Assembly (NCBI GenBank): GCA_965275905.1
Contig: CBDHYJ010000080.1
Span: forward strand, 124,001 to 188,000
From: CBDAQD01 sp965275905
GTDB taxonomy: Bacteria; Pseudomonadota; Alphaproteobacteria; Rhizobiales; JAJFHC01
Length of the DNA stretch: 64,000 bases
Reading direction: 5' to 3'
Shown here: positions 18,462 through 26,814 of the stretch, one piece after another
Numbering within the stretch: the first letter of the stretch is position 1
Layout of the letters: each line of letters starts with the position of its first letter
Program-made: the position numbers and the translations under genes
The notes under the pieces: generated by a model
The model's input: the letters and a program-made list of their open reading frames with translations, nothing else
Databases searched by the model: none
Told to the model about the DNA's origin: nothing

Positions 18462-19259
18462 TCAATTCGGTCGGGAAATAAGGACGGGCCGGCTCGGATC
18501 GATCTCGTCGGCCGACGCCATAATCTGATAGCTCGCCGGGATCGTGTCCCCCGGACGGAAGAAGACGTAGCGCTTGTTGGCGACACCGACCATCGGCGGA
18601 ACAGCGTGCTTCTCGAAATAATCGTAGCCCGACTTGAGATTGCGCCAGAAGCCGTACCACTTGTGTTTCTTGTGCAACCTCAGGTTGGCAGCGGTCAGCC
18701 TGAATGGAAATGCGTGGACCGGGAATTCCCGCTGGCCGCCGAGAAATGCGTCGCGTGCCAGGGCGTAGATTTCCTGAACGGACTCGTCGGTCACCGCATA
18801 GCAGCCGGCTGAGCTGCAGCCGCCGTGCACCATCAGGTGCCTGCCGGTGCGTCCGTGCGCCAGGTCATAGGCGTTCGGATATCCGAGATTGAACGACAGG
18901 TGATACTTGCTCTTCGGGTTCATCTGGCCCCGGGCCACGACATAGAACCCTTCCGGCGCCTGCTTGTCGCCTTCCTTGATCTTCGGGCCAAGCTCCCCGG
19001 ACCACTTGCAGACATCGTATGTCTTGAAATGCGTGTAGGTGCCCGACGGGTTCTTCAGCCAGACCTCCAGCGCGGATTCCTGCTTGAAAACGCGCACGAA
19101 CATGGCGGCGCCCGGCTTGAGACCCTTCTGCTCGAGCAGCGCCTTTGCTTCCTTGGAGAGCGGCTTGAGATGCTTGGGCGTGCCGCCGAACAGGCAACCC
19201 GACACAATCAGCATCATAAGGCCGGAAAGCACAAACCGGATTGCTTTTAGATGGAGCAT
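18462..19259 (-). CDS. L,D-transpeptidase (YkuD) family lipoprotein, YafK-like
   Basis: A 265-residue protein with a lipoprotein signal (RFVLSGLMMLIVSGC, lipobox ending at Cys22), so probably anchored to a membrane facing the periplasm. The YkuD catalytic segment reads HLMVHGGCSSAGCYAVTDES, with the essential Cys and His of peptidoglycan L,D-transpeptidases. The overall wording resembles YafK/DpaA-type proteins, which in enterobacteria cut the Lpp-peptidoglycan link; whether this one attaches or releases proteins is unknown. It converges on the SLC13 gene with only 13 bases between the stops. Confidence 0.88.
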   Translation of the reverse strand: MLHLKAIRFVLSGLMMLIVSGCLFGGTPKHLKPLSKEAKALLEQKGLKPGAAMFVRVFKQESALEVWLKNPSGTYTHFKTYDVCKWSGELGPKIKEGDKQAPEGFYVVARGQMNPKSKYHLSFNLGYPNAYDLAHGRTGRHLMVHGGCSSAGCYAVTDESVQEIYALARDAFLGGQREFPVHAFPFRLTAANLRLHKKHKWYGFWRNLKSGYDYFEKHAVPPMVGVANKRYVFFRPGDTIPASYQIMASADEIDPSRPVLISRPN

Positions 19260-19356
19260 CTACCCTTCCTGCGCGCTATCGGCCGAGAATACCGGATTAT
19301 GTGAGCTTCACAAGGTTACGAAAGCTTTAACCGGCGATTTGTCGCTCACAAATGCG

Positions 19357-20310
19357 TCACAAATTTCGGCCGATCGAAAGGAATTTTTCATGCCGCCGCC
19401 GGCGGATTTCATCGCGGTCGAGACCGCCCATGTTTTCAAGCGCCAGTTGAACCGCCTTGCCGGTCTCGATAACCGTCTGCACCGGTTCGCGATGCGCCCC
19501 GCCCATCGGCTCGGCAATGATGTCGTCGATGACCTTGAGCCCCTTGAGGTCCTGCGCCGTGATCTTCATGGCGGTCGCCGCATCCTGAGCCTTGGCTGAT
19601 TCGTGCCACAGAATGGATGCCGAGGCTTCAGGCGAGGCAACGGTATAGATCGCATGTTCAAGCATCAGCACGGTACTCGCCGTCGCGATCGCGACTGCGC
19701 CGCCGGACCCCCCCTCGCCGATGACGACGGCCACATGCGGAACCCCAAGGCTGAGGCAGCAGTCGGTCGACCGGGCAATGGCTTCGCTCTGACCCCGTTC
19801 CTCCGCGCCGACTCCGGGATAGGCGCCGGCCGTATCGATCAGCGTGATCACCGGAATGTCGAACCGGTCCGCCAACTCCATGAGTCGCACGGCCTTGCGG
19901 TACCCTTCCGGCCGGGCCATGCCGAAATTGTGTTTCAGGCGCGACTCTGTGTCGTTGCCCTTTTCGTGACCGATCACCACGACGGACTCGCCGCGGAACC
20001 GCCCGATCCCTCCGACGATCGCGAAATCCTCCGAGAACTTCCGGTCGCCGGCCATCGGTGTGTAGTCTTCGATCAGCTTGGACACGTAGTCGGAGAAATG
20101 CGGCCTGTTGGGGTGCCGGGCGACCTGGGTCTTCTGCCAGGGCGTCAGGTTGGCATAGAGATCCTTGAGATTGGACGCGGCCTTCGCCTCCAACTGCGAG
20201 ACCTCATCGTCAATCGCAACCGTTTCGTCTTCTGCCGCAAGAGCGCGCAACTCGGCGATCTTGGCCTCAAGTTCGGCAATCGGCTTCTCGAAGTCGAGAT
20301 AGGTCCGCAT
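19357..20310 (-). CDS. accA: Acetyl-CoA carboxylase carboxyltransferase subunit alpha
   Basis: With AccD it moves the carboxyl group from biotin to acetyl-CoA, giving malonyl-CoA for fatty acid synthesis. The 317-residue protein has an N-terminal coiled segment (MRTYLDFEKPIAELEAKIAE), then the carboxyltransferase domain with ARHPNRPHFSDYV, VVIGHEKGNDTESRLKHNFG, TLIDTAGAYPGVGAEERGQS and GEGGSGGAVAIATASTVLML, all standard. The length is typical. accD and the biotin carboxylase genes are not in the window. Confidence 0.97.
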   Translation of the reverse strand: MRTYLDFEKPIAELEAKIAELRALAAEDETVAIDDEVSQLEAKAASNLKDLYANLTPWQKTQVARHPNRPHFSDYVSKLIEDYTPMAGDRKFSEDFAIVGGIGRFRGESVVVIGHEKGNDTESRLKHNFGMARPEGYRKAVRLMELADRFDIPVITLIDTAGAYPGVGAEERGQSEAIARSTDCCLSLGVPHVAVVIGEGGSGGAVAIATASTVLMLEHAIYTVASPEASASILWHESAKAQDAATAMKITAQDLKGLKVIDDIIAEPMGGAHREPVQTVIETGKAVQLALENMGGLDRDEIRRRRHEKFLSIGRNL

Positions 20311-20492
20311 TCGTATCGCCCATGCCCTGTCGTTCTGGACCCGGTTCGCGGCAGATGCCCACCCAAATACCGGTATTCTGGAAAAGCGCGTGGAAACTGG
20401 CGCTGAAGCCGCTTTGTGTCAACAAAAATGGCACTGGGACGCAACAGAATAGTTAAGTGCGAAGAGCACCCTAACCGATTCCGGAACGCGAT

Positions 20493-21449
20493 TCACGCGA
20501 GCGGATGATGTCCCTCGACCAGACGGCGCAATCGTTCTTCCAGAACATGCGTGTAGATCTGCGTCGTCGAAATGTCGGCGTGCCCCAGCATCTGCTGGAC
20601 AGCACGCAGGTCAGCTCCGTGCGCAAGCAAATGGCTGGCGAACGCATGCCTCAATACGTGGGGAGACACGCGACCGGTATCGATGCCGGCGGCAGCGGCA
20701 ACCGATTTGAGCTCCTGGGCGAAACGCTGACGCGTCAGATGTCCCTGTCGGGAAGACGATGGAAACAGCCATTTGTCGGATTCGCGCGCATCCCCGGAGT
20801 TCTTGCGCCGGGCACCCAGATAGGCATCGATCGCTTCCCGGGCACGCTCGGTCAGGGGAACGAGCCGCTCCCGGCCGCCCTTGCCGCGAACCGCGATGAA
20901 CCGGTCATCCCCGGTAACCGCCGAAAGCGGCAGCCCCACCAGTTCCGATACCCTCAGTCCGGTGGCATACAGAACCTCGAGGAGACAGATCAGCCGCATG
21001 CGCTTCAGGCCGGCAATGTCGGCCTCTGTGCCGCGCTGACTGCGGGCCGCTTCCAGCAACCGGTCGACCTCATCCTCGCTCATGACCTTCGGCAGCGGTC
21101 TTCCCAGCCGCGGACTCTCGATCACTGTCGCCGGATTGTCCGCCCGGACACCTTCGCTGAACAGGAACTTGTGGAATTGCCGCAGGGACGACAGCCGCCG
21201 CGCAGTCGTCTGGGCAGACATCCCTCGTGACTCTACGTCACTCAGATACGCCCTGAGATCGTCTTCGCCAGCGCCCGCCACCGAAACGCCGCGTGTGGAA
21301 AGGAACGATGAAAGGTCGAGCAGGTCGCGGCGATAGGCGTCAAGCGTGTTGGCGGCGGCACCCCTTTCCGCGCTCAGCATTTCAAGAAACGCCTCGACGT
21401 GGCGCATGCCGGATGCGTGGTTCCGGTCGCTAGTTCGCGAACCTGTCAC
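20493..21449 (-). CDS. xerD: Site-specific tyrosine recombinase XerD
   Basis: XerC/XerD resolve chromosome dimers at dif during division. The 318-residue protein has an N-terminal SAM-like core-binding domain and a C-terminal catalytic domain with the tyrosine recombinase residues: Arg in YATGLRVSELVGL, Lys in AVRGKGGRERLVPL, HxxR in SPHVLRHAFASHLL, His in MLGHADISTTQ and the Tyr in TQIYTHVLEE. The start is a GTG at 21449 that lies inside the upstream 47-residue gene (20-base overlap); an internal ATG at 21407 is an alternative. The xerD position next to aroK/aroB is conserved, so this is the chromosomal recombinase and not a phage integrase. Confidence 0.95.
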   Translation of the reverse strand: MTGSRTSDRNHASGMRHVEAFLEMLSAERGAAANTLDAYRRDLLDLSSFLSTRGVSVAGAGEDDLRAYLSDVESRGMSAQTTARRLSSLRQFHKFLFSEGVRADNPATVIESPRLGRPLPKVMSEDEVDRLLEAARSQRGTEADIAGLKRMRLICLLEVLYATGLRVSELVGLPLSAVTGDDRFIAVRGKGGRERLVPLTERAREAIDAYLGARRKNSGDARESDKWLFPSSSRQGHLTRQRFAQELKSVAAAAGIDTGRVSPHVLRHAFASHLLAHGADLRAVQQMLGHADISTTQIYTHVLEERLRRLVEGHHPLA

Positions 21450-21573
21450 GGGGCACCGTGTGCACGACTTCGTTCGCGGGCGGATCCAGAAACCACACGA
21501 CGCCGAACGCCGCAGCGTAGACGAGCCCGATCATGACGAGACAGAAGATCACCAAACGTATGAGGGTCGGCAT
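21430..21573 (-). CDS. Small 47-residue membrane protein upstream of and overlapping xerD
   Basis: Too short for most gene finders. The reverse strand from ATG 21573 reads MPTLIRLVIFCLVMIGLVYA at the start, then AAFGVVWFLDPPANEVVHTV, and ends PRDRFAN before a TAG. One membrane helix (residues 4-29) is followed by a short soluble tail. It overlaps the GTG start of xerD by 20 bases in another frame, which suggests coupled translation. I recall similar tiny membrane proteins with a 'PxxRF/L' tail next to xerD in other Hyphomicrobiales, which supports it being real. The function is unknown. Confidence 0.7.
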   Translation of the reverse strand: MPTLIRLVIFCLVMIGLVYAAAFGVVWFLDPPANEVVHTVPRDRFAN

Positions 21574-21717
21574 AAGTGAACTCGTTCATCTCATGCGCGC
21601 TGTAGACGCCGCACCTTGCAAAAACGACGGTGTGACGCAGAATCGCCCACCGCAGAGAATCGCCTGATTTTGGCACATCGCGGAGCGGGGACGCAAACCC
21701 TGTCAATTGATTGCCCC

Positions 21718-21746
21718 TTGAGCAATGCCTGCCGTCTTACTATAGA
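21718..21746 (+). promoter_or_regulatory. Candidate promoter of the aroK-aroB-CNNM operon
   Basis: TTGAGC at 21718-21723, a 17-base spacer and TATAGA at 21741-21746. It lies about 50 bases upstream of the aroK ATG and is the best sigma-70-type match in the gap between the divergent 47-residue gene and aroK. Confidence 0.5.
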
Positions 21747-21797
21747 ATTTTCGTTCAGAAGTTTTGAGGTGCGGCAAGAGTTGGGTATCGGCCCCGG

Positions 21798-22397
21798 ATG
21801 AGGCCGCAAGAAACAAAGACAATGTGCAACACCGCACCCTCTGCAAGCTCAATACGATCTGCGCTGAACGGCAGGAGCGTGGTGCTCGTTGGCCTCATGG
21901 GGGCCGGAAAGACGACCATCGGCCGCAGGCTGGCGTCCCGCCTTAAACTGCCGTTTGTCGACGCCGACAGCGAGATCGAAAAGGCTGCCGGCAAGAGCAT
22001 TCCGGACATCTTTGCCGATCACGGAGAGGAGTACTTCCGCGACGGCGAGCGTCGGGTCATTGCGCGGTTGCTCGAACAGGACACGCAGATCCTCGCAACC
22101 GGCGGCGGCGCCTTCATGGACGATTCCACGCGGGAGAAGGTCGGCCACCACGGCGTGTCCATCTGGCTGCGCGCCGATTTGCCTCTGCTCATGAAGCGCG
22201 TCATGAGACGGTCCCACCGCCCCCTGCTGAAGACGAAGGATCCGAAAGCCGTGATGCAGAAGCTGATGGATGAGCGTTACCCGGTCTATTCGCAGGCCGA
22301 TATCACGGTTGACACCAGCGACGCTCCCCATGAAATGATCGTTAATGAAGTTGTGGCACAATTGTCGAAATTGGCGTGTGGCGAAGATTCGCCTTGA
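21798..22397 (+). CDS. aroK: Shikimate kinase
   Basis: Phosphorylates shikimate in the route to chorismate and the aromatic amino acids. The 199-residue protein has Walker A in VVLVGLMGAGKTTIGRRLAS, the shikimate-binding FVDADSEIE and FRDGERRVIARLL, and the GGGAFM and RPLLKTKDP lid motifs. The N-terminus is about 25 residues longer than the core; an internal ATG at 21822 is possible. aroB follows after 84 bases on the same strand, the usual arrangement. Confidence 0.95.
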   Translation: MRPQETKTMCNTAPSASSIRSALNGRSVVLVGLMGAGKTTIGRRLASRLKLPFVDADSEIEKAAGKSIPDIFADHGEEYFRDGERRVIARLLEQDTQILATGGGAFMDDSTREKVGHHGVSIWLRADLPLLMKRVMRRSHRPLLKTKDPKAVMQKLMDERYPVYSQADITVDTSDAPHEMIVNEVVAQLSKLACGEDSP

Positions 22398-22481
22398 AGC
22401 GCGGAACGGCATACATATTCCGACAACGCTTTTGAACACCACGCACGGCACATTCCGCCTTTTGCGGGACTGGGAAACTCA

Positions 22482-23624
22482 ATGACCCCGAAAATTGCTG
22501 AGGACGCAGATTCGCATAGCACTGTGCGGGTGGCTCTGGCCGGGCGGCCATACGACATTCTGGTCGGTCCCGGGCTGCTGCAACGCGCTGGCGCGCTTAT
22601 CAGGCCGCATCTCGGACGTTCGCGCACAACCGTCGTTACCGACGAAACGGTCGCCGCACTGCATCTCGACACGGTGGTCAGCGCAATCGAAAGCGAAGGT
22701 ATCAAGTGCGCCTCGATCGTCCTGCCGGCGGGAGAGAAAACGAAGAGCATTGCCCATCTTGACCGGGTTTGCGGCGATCTGCTCGAAGCCGGGATCGAAA
22801 GGAACGACCTGATCGTGGCGCTTGGCGGCGGCGTGGTCGGCGATCTGGCGGGCTTCGCGGCAGCCGTCACCCTGCGCGGCATCGACTTCGTTCAGGTCCC
22901 CACGACCTTGCTGGCGCAGGTTGACTCATCCGTAGGCGGCAAGACCGGGATCAACACAGCCCACGGCAAAAACCTCGTCGGCGCCTTTCACCAGCCGGTA
23001 CTCGTCATCGCGGACACCTCCCTGTTGTCCACACTGGACGACCGGCAGATGCGCGCCGGTTACGCCGAAGTCGTCAAATACGGACTGCTGGGCGACGAAC
23101 CCTTCTTTGCCTGGCTCGAAGACAATGCCGGACAATTGTTCGCCGGCGATCCGGCAACGCAGATTTCGGCAGTCGAAAGGAGCTGCCTGGCCAAGGCGGC
23201 AATTGTTGCGGAAGACGAACGCGAGAGCGGGGTCCGGGCATTGCTCAATCTCGGCCATACCTTCGGGCACGCGTTCGAGGCCGCCGCGGGTTATTCGGAC
23301 AAGCTGTTACATGGCGAGGCAGTGGCGCTCGGCATGTCGATGGCATTCCGGATGTCCTGCGAGCTTGGTCTCTGCGGCAACAACTCGGTCGCGCGGGTCG
23401 AACAGCACCTGAAGTCCGTCGGCCTCCCGACCCGTGTCGGCGATCTGTCGATAACGGTGCCCGATGCCGGTGAACTCGTTTCGCACATGGCGAAGGACAA
23501 GAAAGCAATGGACGGCGCCCTGACATTCATTCTGGTGCGCGGCGTCGGCGAAGCCTTTGTGTCCCGGGACGTTTCCGCAGAGCAGGCCCACGCATTCCTC
23601 AAGCGCGAAGTCGAGGCAGCATGA
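22482..23624 (+). CDS. aroB: 3-dehydroquinate synthase
   Basis: Turns DAHP into 3-dehydroquinate using NAD and a divalent metal. The 380-residue protein has VVTDETVAALHLD, the NAD-binding ALGGGVVGDLAGFAAAVTLR, VPTTLLAQVDSSVGGKTGIN and AYGFN-region equivalents, and the metal ligands in LLNLGHTFGHAFEAA and LLHGEAVALGM. The length is standard. Its stop overlaps the start of the CNNM gene by four bases (ATGA). Confidence 0.97.
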   Translation: MTPKIAEDADSHSTVRVALAGRPYDILVGPGLLQRAGALIRPHLGRSRTTVVTDETVAALHLDTVVSAIESEGIKCASIVLPAGEKTKSIAHLDRVCGDLLEAGIERNDLIVALGGGVVGDLAGFAAAVTLRGIDFVQVPTTLLAQVDSSVGGKTGINTAHGKNLVGAFHQPVLVIADTSLLSTLDDRQMRAGYAEVVKYGLLGDEPFFAWLEDNAGQLFAGDPATQISAVERSCLAKAAIVAEDERESGVRALLNLGHTFGHAFEAAAGYSDKLLHGEAVALGMSMAFRMSCELGLCGNNSVARVEQHLKSVGLPTRVGDLSITVPDAGELVSHMAKDKKAMDGALTFILVRGVGEAFVSRDVSAEQAHAFLKREVEAA

Positions 23625-24892
23625 CTCTGGCATTTGGGATCGTGATCGGCTCGATCATTGCGCTTCTGGTGCTCTCGGGCTTCTTTTCCGGATCGGAAAC
23701 GGCTCTGACCGCCACCTCGCGCGCGCGCATGCACGAGCTTGAGCGCAAGGGCAACAAGCGGGCATCGACCGTCAAGCGTCTCGTGCAATATCCCGAGCGG
23801 CTGATCGGTGCGATCCTGCTCGGCAACAATCTGGTCAACATCCTGGCTTCGGCGCTTGCAACGACCGTATTTCTGAAACTGTTCGGCGATGCCGGCGTCG
23901 TATACGCCACGCTGGTCATGACCGCCCTGGTGCTGATCTTCTCCGAGGTCATGCCGAAGACCTATGCCATCACCAACCCGGACCGCATGGCACTCGTCGT
24001 CGCGCCTATTCTGCGATGGGTTGTGATGATTCTGGCGCCGATCACAGCGGCTGTGCAGTTCATCGTCAGGGCTACGCTCAAGCTCTTGGGCGTCAATGTC
24101 GACAACGCGGAGAACGTTCTCTCGGCTCACGAGGAACTGCGCGGTGTCATCGACCTCCACCACCTTGAAGGCAGCGTGGTCAAGGACGACCGTGACATGC
24201 TCGGCGGCATTCTGGACCTGCGGGATCTCGAGGTCTCCGACGTCATGGTCCACCGCACCAAGATGCAGACCATCGAAGCGACCCTGCCGAATGAGGAAAT
24301 CGTCGACGCCGTGCTGTCGAGCGGCTACACGCGGATGCCGGTCTGGGAAAACGAGCAGGACAATATCGTCGGCATTCTGCACGCCAAGGACGTGCTGAAG
24401 GGCCTGATGGACGTCGGAGGCGACGTCAAGAAACTGGACATTCAGGAGCTTTCGACCAAGCCTTGGTTCGTCCCGGACACGACCAGCGTGCCGGATCAGC
24501 TCGACGCCTTCCTGAAGCGCAAAGCGCATTTCGCCATCGCCGTGGACGAGTATGGCGAAGTGATGGGCCTCCTCACTCTGGAAGACATTCTGGAAGAGAT
24601 CGTCGGCGACATTTCCGACGAGCATGACATCCAGACCATGGGTGTGCGGCCGCAGCCCGACGGTTCCGTTACCGTCGAAGGCACGGTAGCCATCCGCGAT
24701 CTCAACCGGGCGATGGACTGGACGCTTCCCGACGAGGAAGCCACCACGATCGCCGGCCTGGTGATTCACGAAGCGCAGACCATTCCGGAGATCGGTCAGG
24801 CCTTCACGTTTTACGGCTTCACATTCGAAGTGCTGCGCAAGCGGCGCAACCAGTTGACGCTGCTGCGTGTCCGGCCGCTGAGAAAGGTCTGA
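23621..24892 (+). CDS. CNNM/CorC/HlyC-family transporter-associated protein with CBS pair
   Basis: A 423-residue membrane protein. A DUF21/CNNM transmembrane domain (residues about 1-190; VIGSIIALLVLSGFFSGSET, LIGAILLGNNLVNILASALA) is followed by two CBS domains (about 215-335; VSDVMVHRTKMQTI, YTRMPVWENEQDNIVGILH) and a C-terminal CorC_HlyC transporter-associated domain (SVTVEGTVAIRDLNRAMDW). The family is linked to magnesium or cobalt efflux; 'hemolysin' in old names is misleading. It is translationally coupled to aroB by a four-base overlap. Confidence 0.92.
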   Translation: MTLAFGIVIGSIIALLVLSGFFSGSETALTATSRARMHELERKGNKRASTVKRLVQYPERLIGAILLGNNLVNILASALATTVFLKLFGDAGVVYATLVMTALVLIFSEVMPKTYAITNPDRMALVVAPILRWVVMILAPITAAVQFIVRATLKLLGVNVDNAENVLSAHEELRGVIDLHHLEGSVVKDDRDMLGGILDLRDLEVSDVMVHRTKMQTIEATLPNEEIVDAVLSSGYTRMPVWENEQDNIVGILHAKDVLKGLMDVGGDVKKLDIQELSTKPWFVPDTTSVPDQLDAFLKRKAHFAIAVDEYGEVMGLLTLEDILEEIVGDISDEHDIQTMGVRPQPDGSVTVEGTVAIRDLNRAMDWTLPDEEATTIAGLVIHEAQTIPEIGQAFTFYGFTFEVLRKRRNQLTLLRVRPLRKV

Positions 24893-24893
24893 C

Positions 24894-25688
24894 GTGTCCC
24901 GGATCCGGTTTGCGGCAATTGCCGACATTCATGGCAATGCGGCGGCGCTGACCGCGGTGCTGGCCGACATCGAGCGCAATGACATATCGCAGGTCGTGAA
25001 TCTGGGCGATCACTTCAGCGGCCCGCTCGAAGCGGGCAAGACCGCGGAGATCCTGCTTGATTACCCGATGACTTCAATCCGCGGCAATCATGACCGATGG
25101 CTTTCCGAACTGCAGCCTGAGGATATGGGGCCGTCTGACCGGGTCGCCCATGAACAGTTGCTGCCGAAGCACCGCGACTGGTTGGCCACTCTGCCGCCGA
25201 CAGGCGTGTTTTTGGATGAGGTCTTTCTGTGTCACGGCACGCCATCGAGCGACACGAGCTACTGGCTGGAGGCGGTTGACGAGAACGCGCAGGTCACGAT
25301 GGCGGCCCTTGCGGATATTGAGACGGCTGCGCGGGACACCGACTTCCCGCTCATTCTCTGCGGTCACACGCACATCCCGAGAAGTGTCCGTCTCCTCGAC
25401 GGCCGTCTGGTGGTGAATCCGGGCAGCGTGGGGTGCCCCGGATATGACGACGATATGCCCGTCTTTCACGTCATGCAGACCGGTACGCCGTTGGCAAGTT
25501 ATGCCATCCTCGAACGCACCGGGGACGACTGGTCGGTGACCTTCAGGCAGGTTCCATACGACAACGCCGCGATGGCGAGACTGGCGGCTGACCGCGGGCG
25601 CCCGGAATGGGCGAGCGCCTTGGCCACCGGTTGGGTGACCATGTCGAGACCCGGCGTCACTGAAGGGACCGGGATTGGATCTCGATGA
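24894..25688 (+). CDS. Metallophosphoesterase (calcineurin-like, YfcE type)
   Basis: A 264-residue predicted phosphoesterase of the calcineurin-like fold. Metal-binding motifs are visible: AAIADIHGN near the N-terminus, NLGDHFSGP, IRGNHDRWL, CHGTPS, LILCGHTHIPRSV and NPGSVG. Substrate unknown. The start is a GTG at 24894, one base after the stop of the CNNM gene, so it is probably the last gene of the aroK operon. It converges on bolA with one base between the stops. Confidence 0.88.
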   Translation: MSRIRFAAIADIHGNAAALTAVLADIERNDISQVVNLGDHFSGPLEAGKTAEILLDYPMTSIRGNHDRWLSELQPEDMGPSDRVAHEQLLPKHRDWLATLPPTGVFLDEVFLCHGTPSSDTSYWLEAVDENAQVTMAALADIETAARDTDFPLILCGHTHIPRSVRLLDGRLVVNPGSVGCPGYDDDMPVFHVMQTGTPLASYAILERTGDDWSVTFRQVPYDNAAMARLAADRGRPEWASALATGWVTMSRPGVTEGTGIGSR

Positions 25689-25689
25689 T

Positions 25690-25965
25690 CTAGCTTTCCG
25701 GCGCGTCGGCCTTTATCGCCAGCGCATGCACGGGGCCCGCAAGCTCATCCGCCAGCACTTCGTTGATCATGCGGTGCCGTTGCACCAGCGCCTTGCCCGC
25801 GAACGCCTCGGCCACCACCTTGACCCGGAAGTGGGTCTCGCCCTCAGGCCGTGCTCCGACATGGCCGGCATGGAGATGGGATTCGTCCGTGACCTCGATC
25901 TCGGCCGGGCCAAAGGCCTCGGTTAACTTTTCTGTGATTATCCTTCTGACCGCACCGTCGCTCAT
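25690..25965 (-). CDS. BolA family protein
   Basis: A 91-residue BolA-like protein (class II KH-like fold) starting MSDGAVRRIITEKLTEAFGP. The family motif appears in DESHLHAGHVGARPEGETHF and in ALVQRHRMINEVLADEL. BolA proteins partner monothiol glutaredoxins in iron sensing and iron-sulfur handling. The His in HAGH and the RHRMIN segment are standard. The ATG at 25965 gives the usual length; the frame is open to 25998. It is divergent from the J-domain gene, as in many alphaproteobacteria. Confidence 0.93.
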   Translation of the reverse strand: MSDGAVRRIITEKLTEAFGPAEIEVTDESHLHAGHVGARPEGETHFRVKVVAEAFAGKALVQRHRMINEVLADELAGPVHALAIKADAPES

Positions 25966-26078
25966 TTCGGATCCATTGTTGACGTGATCATGCTGCACTG
26001 CATATTCGCCGGTATAACACAGCCGTCAAGCGACACTTACGGTTGTAAGGAATCCTTCTGAGCCACATAATCGACGCT

Positions 26079-26690
26079 GTGAAACTGAACTCGAAATATT
26101 TCGACCGCATCAGGGTGAAGCCCGACGAGGACCGGTTGCGCCGGCAGGCCCATCCGCCCTGCGAGTGGCCCGGATGCACGGCTGCGGGCACCCACAAGGC
26201 TCCGAAGGGACGCGGGCACGACGGCGAGTACCTTTTCTTCTGCATCGATCATGTGCGCGAATACAACAAGGGTTACAATTACTTCGACGGCATGAGCGAC
26301 GATGACGTGATCCGTTATCAGAAGTCGGCCATCACCGGACACCGTCCGACCTGGTCGCTCGGCATGAACCCCTGGGCAAACGGTCAGGATACGGCGCAGA
26401 CGCCGGAGGATTTTGCCCGGTCCGGCTTCAATGACACGTTCGGCGTATTCGGTGACTCTGCCTCCGACAGTGAGCCAAAGCGTCGCCGCCCGATTCGCAA
26501 TGCCGAACGCAAGGCTTTGTCCACGCTGGCCCTTGACGAAACAGCAACGCCGGACGAAATCAAGTCGAGATACAAGACTCTGGTGAAGCGGCACCATCCG
26601 GATGCCAACGGCGGGGGCAAAGAGGCGGAAGAGAAACTGCGCGAAATCATCCAGGCATATGATTATCTGAAGTCGGCAGGCCTCTGTTAG
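26079..26690 (+). CDS. J-domain-containing protein (DnaJ-like, C-terminal J domain)
   Basis: A 203-residue protein with its J domain at the C-terminus (about residues 143-200; KALSTLALDETATPDEIKSR, then LVKRHHPDANGG with the HPD motif). The N-terminal part carries Cys pairs (PPCEWPGCTAAG and FFCIDH) that may bind zinc. The J domain should stimulate a DnaK-type chaperone; its client is unknown. The start is a GTG at 26079. It lies between bolA and cobS, an order repeated in many Hyphomicrobiales. Confidence 0.9.
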   Translation: MKLNSKYFDRIRVKPDEDRLRRQAHPPCEWPGCTAAGTHKAPKGRGHDGEYLFFCIDHVREYNKGYNYFDGMSDDDVIRYQKSAITGHRPTWSLGMNPWANGQDTAQTPEDFARSGFNDTFGVFGDSASDSEPKRRRPIRNAERKALSTLALDETATPDEIKSRYKTLVKRHHPDANGGGKEAEEKLREIIQAYDYLKSAGLC

Positions 26691-26814
26691 GGTTGCGCCG
26701 CCGTCCAAGGCGACCTATTTTCCCGCGTCGATCTGGTTGCGACAGCAAAGTCCAGCGGAAGTGTGAAGCAGGCCGGGCCGATGCCCGGCTTAGATACGTT
26801 GAAAGATTGATCCA

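Noticed and set aside
20493..21449. Phage or island integrase
   Set aside because: The tyrosine recombinase is in the conserved accA/xerD/aroK setting and reads as XerD; no attachment repeats or phage genes lie nearby.
23291..24928. A 545-codon open frame on the minus strand
   Set aside because: It covers aroB and the CNNM gene antisense. The composition is that of a GC-rich shadow, with no motif.
26691..26814. Cobalamin riboswitch before cobS
   Set aside because: The gap is only 124 bases and I could not find the conserved B12-box sequence or the expected stems.
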